Shown piece after piece: positions 60,732-64,000 of a DNA stretch of 64,000 bases. The translations under genes and the position numbers were made by a program. A model generated the notes under the pieces. That model worked only from the letters and a program-made list of their open reading frames with translations, had not been told where the DNA came from and did no database searches. Each line of letters opens with the position of its first letter. Positions within the stretch are counted from its first letter, which is position 1. This stretch comes from an uncultured Lachnospiraceae bacterium (lineage in GTDB: Bacteria > Bacillota > Clostridia > Lachnospirales > Lachnospiraceae): NCBI GenBank assembly GCA_910588825.1, contig CAJURF010000002.1:42700-106699 (forward strand), given 5' to 3'.

Positions 60732-62589
60732 GTATTCCCCGCGTATGCGGGGGTGATCCTTCCGCATGATCGAAAATACCACAAAGGGTATCGTATTCCC
60801 CGCGTATGCGGGGGTGATCCTAATATGAGATTGGAGGGATTTGGAAATGAGTTGTATTCCCCGCGTATGCGGGGGTGATCCTGTAAAAGAGGCAAGCGTT
60901 GACGTCGAAGCAGAGTATTCCCCGCGTATGCGGGGGTGATCCTCTTTTCTCCGCTTTTTGAAATAATCGGCTCTGGTATTCCCCGCGTATGCGGGGGTGA
61001 TCCTGAGGACGCAAGAGAGGCGCAGGAGGCCATAAGGTATTCCCCGCGTATGCGGGGGTGATCCCTGCTCCGGCATTATCCTCCTGCCCACAGTCGTGTA
61101 TTCCCCGCGTATGCGGGGGTGATCCTGAGGAGGATGTACGTAGAATGTATATGTCTTCGTATTCCCCGCGTATGCGGGGGTGATCCTACTTTTTCCAACT
61201 TTTTAAAACTTTTATTTTAGTATTCCCCGCGTATGCGGGGGTGATCCCAAGGTCTGTAAATACCTCACGAGTTTCCATGTGTATTCCCCGCGTATGCGGG
61301 GGTGATCCTGGTATAGAGAGAATGGTGGTCTGTATGACACCGTATTCCCCGCGTATGCGGGGGTGATCCTGGTCAGGCGCAAGGGATTATATTGACGGGC
61401 GGGTATTCCCCGCGTATGCGGGGGTGATCCTGTAGTGGGGCTTGGCTGGACGCTTCAGGCACGGTATTCCCCGCGTATGCGGGGGTGATCCCGAGCGGTT
61501 TTACAATATCCTGAACGGGCGTATGTATTCCCCGCGTATGCGGGGGTGATCCTGTCATAAAAACCGTAATCGAAACTATTGGAAAGTATTCCCCGCGTAT
61601 GCGGGGGTGATCCCCAAACGGGAAATCTCAACCAGGCATGGACCAAGTATTCCCCGCGTATGCGGGGGTGATCCTAGGAATGGCCGCAGGTGGTGGCGAC
61701 GATGAGTGTATTCCCCGCGTATGCGGGGGTGATCCTCCATAGCGCAGGGCGCAGTGGATGGACAGACAGTATTCCCCGCGTATGCGGGGGTGATCCTTGT
61801 AGAGGGAAACTTGGAACCCGGAGGTCATGGTATTCCCCGCGTATGCGGGGGTGATCCCGTGTAGCTACTCCCCCGAAGCGCTCTTTTCTGGTATTCCCCG
61901 CGTATGCGGGGGTGATCCTGTCAGTAGAGATACTATACACTCATGGAGTGTGTATTCCCCGCGTATGCGGGGGTGATCCTCATGCGATATGTATTGCCTT
62001 TTCTATCTGAAAGTATTCCCCGCGTATGCGGGGGTGATCCTTACAGCAGGCATCCACAGGAAATAACATTTTTGTATTCCCCGCGTATGCGGGGGTGATC
62101 CTTACAGCAGGCATCCACAGGAAATAACATTTTTGTATTCCCCGCGTATGCGGGGGTGATCCTTTGATCCACTGCATTTCCGCCATATTTACCACGTATT
62201 CCCCGCGTATGCGGGGGTGATCCCGGGAGCACTGTAGCAGGAGTAGATGACACAAAGTATTCCCCGCGTATGCGGGGGTGATCCTCACAACATCGTCTAT
62301 GCAGGTAAAGCATTCGAGTATTCCCCGCATATGCGGGGGTGATCCTCGCCCGTATACGCCACAAACTCACTTAGCTGTGTATTCCCCGCGTATGCGGGGG
62401 TGATCCCGGAAAGAGCAAAACTACTCTACCTCGAAATCTGTATTCCCCGCGTATGCGGGGGTGATCCTGAACAGGAAAGGGATGTTCTTTTCTACCGGTA
62501 GTATTCCCCGCGTATGTGGGGGTGATTGTCCATCAGCTAGAACAGCGCAGTGTAACAGAGCGTATTCTTCACATATGTGGGAGTGACCC
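60732..62589 (+). CRISPR. Type I-E CRISPR array, 31 repeats and 30 spacers
   Basis: The 28-nt repeat (GTATTCCCCGCG, TATGCGGGGG, TGATCC) recurs exactly every 61 nt from 60732 to 62562, with every spacer 33 nt. The repeat contains the CCCCGCG-TAT-GCGGGG hairpin of Cas6e substrates. Repeat at 62318 has one change (CGCATATG). The last two, at 62501 (ends GTGATTG) and 62562 (GTATTCTTCACATATGTGGG), are degenerate, so the older end is on the right. Two spacers (62041-62073 and 62102-62134) are identical. Minus-strand ORFs here (with ITPAYAGNT) are only translated repeats. Confidence 0.99.
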
Positions 62590-62708
62590 TAAAGAATATG
62601 GTAAGTGCCAGATAAGATAATGGATAGAAAAATAACCGCTACATGTGGCAGGCCATACCGTATGATGCAATCGTAAAAAAAATATAGAATTTGAACAGGA
62701 GAGTATTC

Positions 62709-63197
62709 ATGAATAAAGATGAAATCTACGAGTATCTGAGAAATAAGAATATCTGGTTTGAAACCACAGAACACAAAGCAGTCTATAATATGGAAGAACT
62801 TTCAGAGATAAACCTGCCATATCCGGAGGCAGATGCCAAGAATCTTTTTGTGCGGGATGATAAAAAGCGTAATTATTATCTGATAACAGTCAAGGGCGAT
62901 AAGCGTGTGGATTTGAAAGCGTTCCGGCGGAAATACGAAACACGTCCCCTGTCATTTGCGTCAGGGGACGACCTGATGAAAATCATGGGTCTGATTCCCG
63001 GTGCGGTAACTCCTCTTGGCATTTTAAATGATGCGGAGCACAAAGTGCAGTTTTTCTTAGATGAGGGATTCCTAAGTTCTCCTGGCCTGGTGGGTGTTCA
63101 TCCAAATGATAACACGGCGACAGTGTGGCTGAAGGTAGAAGATTTGATGTCCATTGTGAAAGAACATGGCAATGTGGTCCAAATGATACAGTTTTGA
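62709..63197 (+). CDS. ProX/YbaK-like prolyl-tRNA deacylase
   Basis: 162 aa from the ATG at 62709, after AGGAGAG; an in-frame TTG at 62691 precedes the site. The YbaK/aaRS editing-domain signatures are EHKAVYNMEEL, AKNLFVRDDKKRNYYLITVK (about 42-61), LMKIMGLIPGAVTPLGILND and FFLDEGFLSSPGLVGVHPND. ProX (PrdX) proteins hydrolyse Ala-tRNA-Pro, acting in trans with ProRS. The gene lies 120 nt after the CRISPR array in the same orientation, probably independent of it. Confidence 0.88.
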   Translation: MNKDEIYEYLRNKNIWFETTEHKAVYNMEELSEINLPYPEADAKNLFVRDDKKRNYYLITVKGDKRVDLKAFRRKYETRPLSFASGDDLMKIMGLIPGAVTPLGILNDAEHKVQFFLDEGFLSSPGLVGVHPNDNTATVWLKVEDLMSIVKEHGNVVQMIQF

Positions 63198-63270
63198 GAA
63201 AGAACATGATGAAAGAGGACATCAATCGCTTCAAGCGTAAATATCAAATTTTCAGGAGGCGGCTATTGAG

Positions 63271-63558
63271 ATGAAATTCGAAATCATACGGTTGACAGAC
63301 CGGCCCCAGATGGCAGAGTCAGCGGCCCAGTGGTTCCACGAGAAATGGGGTGTTCCCCGGGTGGCAAATGAAGAGAGCATAGAGGAGTGTTTGGCTGATA
63401 AAAGCGCGGTTCCGCAATGGTATCTGGCGCTGGAGAATGAGAGAATTGTGGGCGGGGCATCAATACAGCAAAACATTTGGCAAATACGTATGCTCTTGAG
63501 TATAACTGTTATGCTCGCAGATGGCAGCATAATAAAGGAAAAAAGGACCGCGTACTGA
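63271..63558 (+). pseudogene. GNAT-family N-acetyltransferase, truncated
   Basis: The first about 66 residues (FEIIRLTDRPQMAESAAQWF, WYLALENERIVGGASI) form the N-terminal half of a GNAT fold, preceded by AGGAGG. From about 63466 the frame becomes QNIWQIRMLLSITVM, which is the translation of a repeat element, and ends at 63558 after 95 residues. The acetyl-CoA binding motif and C-terminal half are lost. The product is almost certainly inactive. Confidence 0.8.
63466..63506. repeat. 41-bp repeat shared with 49607-49647 (inverted)
   Basis: CAGCAAAACATTTGGCAAAT then ACGTATGCTCTTGAGTATAAC matches the reverse complement of 49607-49647 with one mismatch. It starts just where the GNAT reading fails, so an insertion or recombination at this element truncated the gene. 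Only half of the palindrome seen at 49.6 kb is present here. Confidence 0.8.
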
Positions 63559-63581
63559 TTTGATTTATCAGATTTACAAGG

Positions 63582-63619
63582 GAAAAAATAGCCGCCAACT
63601 TCTGCGAATAGTTGACGGC
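63582..63619 (-). terminator. Rho-independent terminator of the minus-strand hicB unit
   Basis: On the minus strand GCCGTCAACT and AGTTGGCGGC form a stem with a 9-nt loop, followed by TATTTTTTCCC. It lies 5 nt after the hicB stop. Confidence 0.7.
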
Positions 63620-63623
63620 GTGT

Positions 63624-63940
63624 CTATCTCAAAAAGAAATGTTCCTTTACATATGAAGCCACATCCACAGAAACCATATTGACAAAAGATTCACACATGG
63701 GCGCATCCGGGTCAAGTTCTTTTGCAACAGCTTGTGGGTCAATATCTGTTAATTTCGACGGTTTGGGTATATTGTCACCGTCCATTTGGCAAGTATGAAG
63801 ATAGCCCGCTAAACATTCGATGGCCATTTCCGTGGATTCTTCGAGGGTATCGCCGCATGTAGATAGCCAGTTAAATCAGGGAACACTACAGAATAGCCGT
63901 TGTCTTCGTGAAAGAAACAGGCTGGATACATTGATAACAT
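63624..63940 (-). pseudogene. HicB-like antitoxin gene, frameshifted and 3'-truncated
   Basis: ATG at 63940 follows GGAGG (CAAGGAGGTGTATTAA). It reads MYPACFFHEDNGYSVVFPDL, then needs a -1 shift near GATTTAACTGG (about 63880) to continue as NWLSTCGDTLEESTEMAIEC and LAGYLHTCQMDGDNIPKPSK, a HicB fold. The C terminus ends at KEHFFLR, lacking the usual ribbon-helix-helix tail. One lost base and the missing end mark a pseudogene. A hicA partner could lie beyond the right edge. Confidence 0.7.
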
Positions 63941-64000
63941 TTAATACACCTCCTTGTATAATAATGATGCAGCCAATCAAGACTGCTTGGTTAATAAATT

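Noticed and set aside
60663..62370. Minus-strand ORFs with repeated ITPAYAGNT and DHPRIRGEY peptides
   Set aside because: They are translations of the CRISPR repeats; the 61-nt period shifts frame by one each unit, giving peptides in all frames. No start signals are present.

Overview
The window reads as a chromosome segment of a low-to-mid GC Gram-positive anaerobe, most likely a Lachnospiraceae (Clostridia) species. The evidence is Bacillus-order riboflavin genes under an FMN riboswitch, strong AGGAGG ribosome binding sites, a SigH-type sigma factor, PPi-type phosphofructokinase, TagGH/TagD-type wall polymer genes and a multi-cluster ferredoxin. A genus call (for example Blautia or a relative) would be a guess.

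Layout. 1-1.6 kb: end of a polar amino-acid ABC transporter operon. 1.6-5.7 kb (minus): ribD-ribE-ribBA-ribH behind a promoter, FMN riboswitch and terminator. 5.9-22.2 kb: a surface-polymer locus with a sulfotransferase-like protein, an HPt protein, a phosphoglycosyl transferase, a GT2, three CDP-glycerol-type transferases, two DUF115/Maf-like domains (one fused to a CDP-glycerol transferase), a TagGH exporter, TagD, and a set of genes for making and activating Kdo (KdsC-like, NeuA/KdsB-like, KdsA, KdsD). 22.2-24.5 kb: PPi-phosphofructokinase and class II aldolase. 24.6-28.1 kb (minus): serine hydrolase, amidase, iron alcohol dehydrogenase. 28.2-46.3 kb: housekeeping and accessory genes (glyA, an orphan GT-B-like protein, a pentulose/hexulose-phosphate epimerase, tRNA-Thr, macrodomain protein, sigH, glnS, ferredoxin, HAD proteins, a beta-helix lipoprotein, purL) ending in a decayed AAA-ATPase/PD-(D/E)XK gene. 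46.4-51.3 kb: rRNA methyltransferase, an intact AAA-ATPase/PD-(D/E)XK paralogue, an Orn/Lys/Arg decarboxylase. 51.3-62.6 kb: a complete type I-E CRISPR-Cas locus (cas3, cas8e, cas11, cas7, cas5, cas6e, cas1, cas2-DnaQ fusion) with 31 repeats and 30 spacers. 62.6-64 kb: a ProX-type deacylase, a truncated GNAT gene and a broken hicB.

How genes work together. The 7.6-22.2 kb genes are mostly co-directional with ATGA overlaps. They suggest a lipid-linked glycan started by the phosphoglycosyl transferase, extended with glycerol-phosphate, decorated or capped with a CMP-activated keto sugar and exported by TagGH. Kdo supply for a teichoic-acid-like polymer in a Gram-positive, with Maf-like DUF115 domains as candidate CMP-sugar transferases, is the most interesting metabolic proposal here; the function is inferred. 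In the CRISPR locus the DnaQ exonuclease fused to Cas2 and the invariant pyrimidine at the first base of each non-terminal spacer point to a distinctive PAM-processing route.

Non-coding structure: two intergenic elements (1.6 and 26.8 kb) share an identical 33-nt core but carry unrelated, individually self-complementary arms, and both sit a short distance after a stop codon in the same orientation. An 88-bp palindrome lies at 46.3 kb. A 41-bp repeat is shared between 49.6 kb and the breakpoint of the truncated GNAT gene at 63.47 kb.
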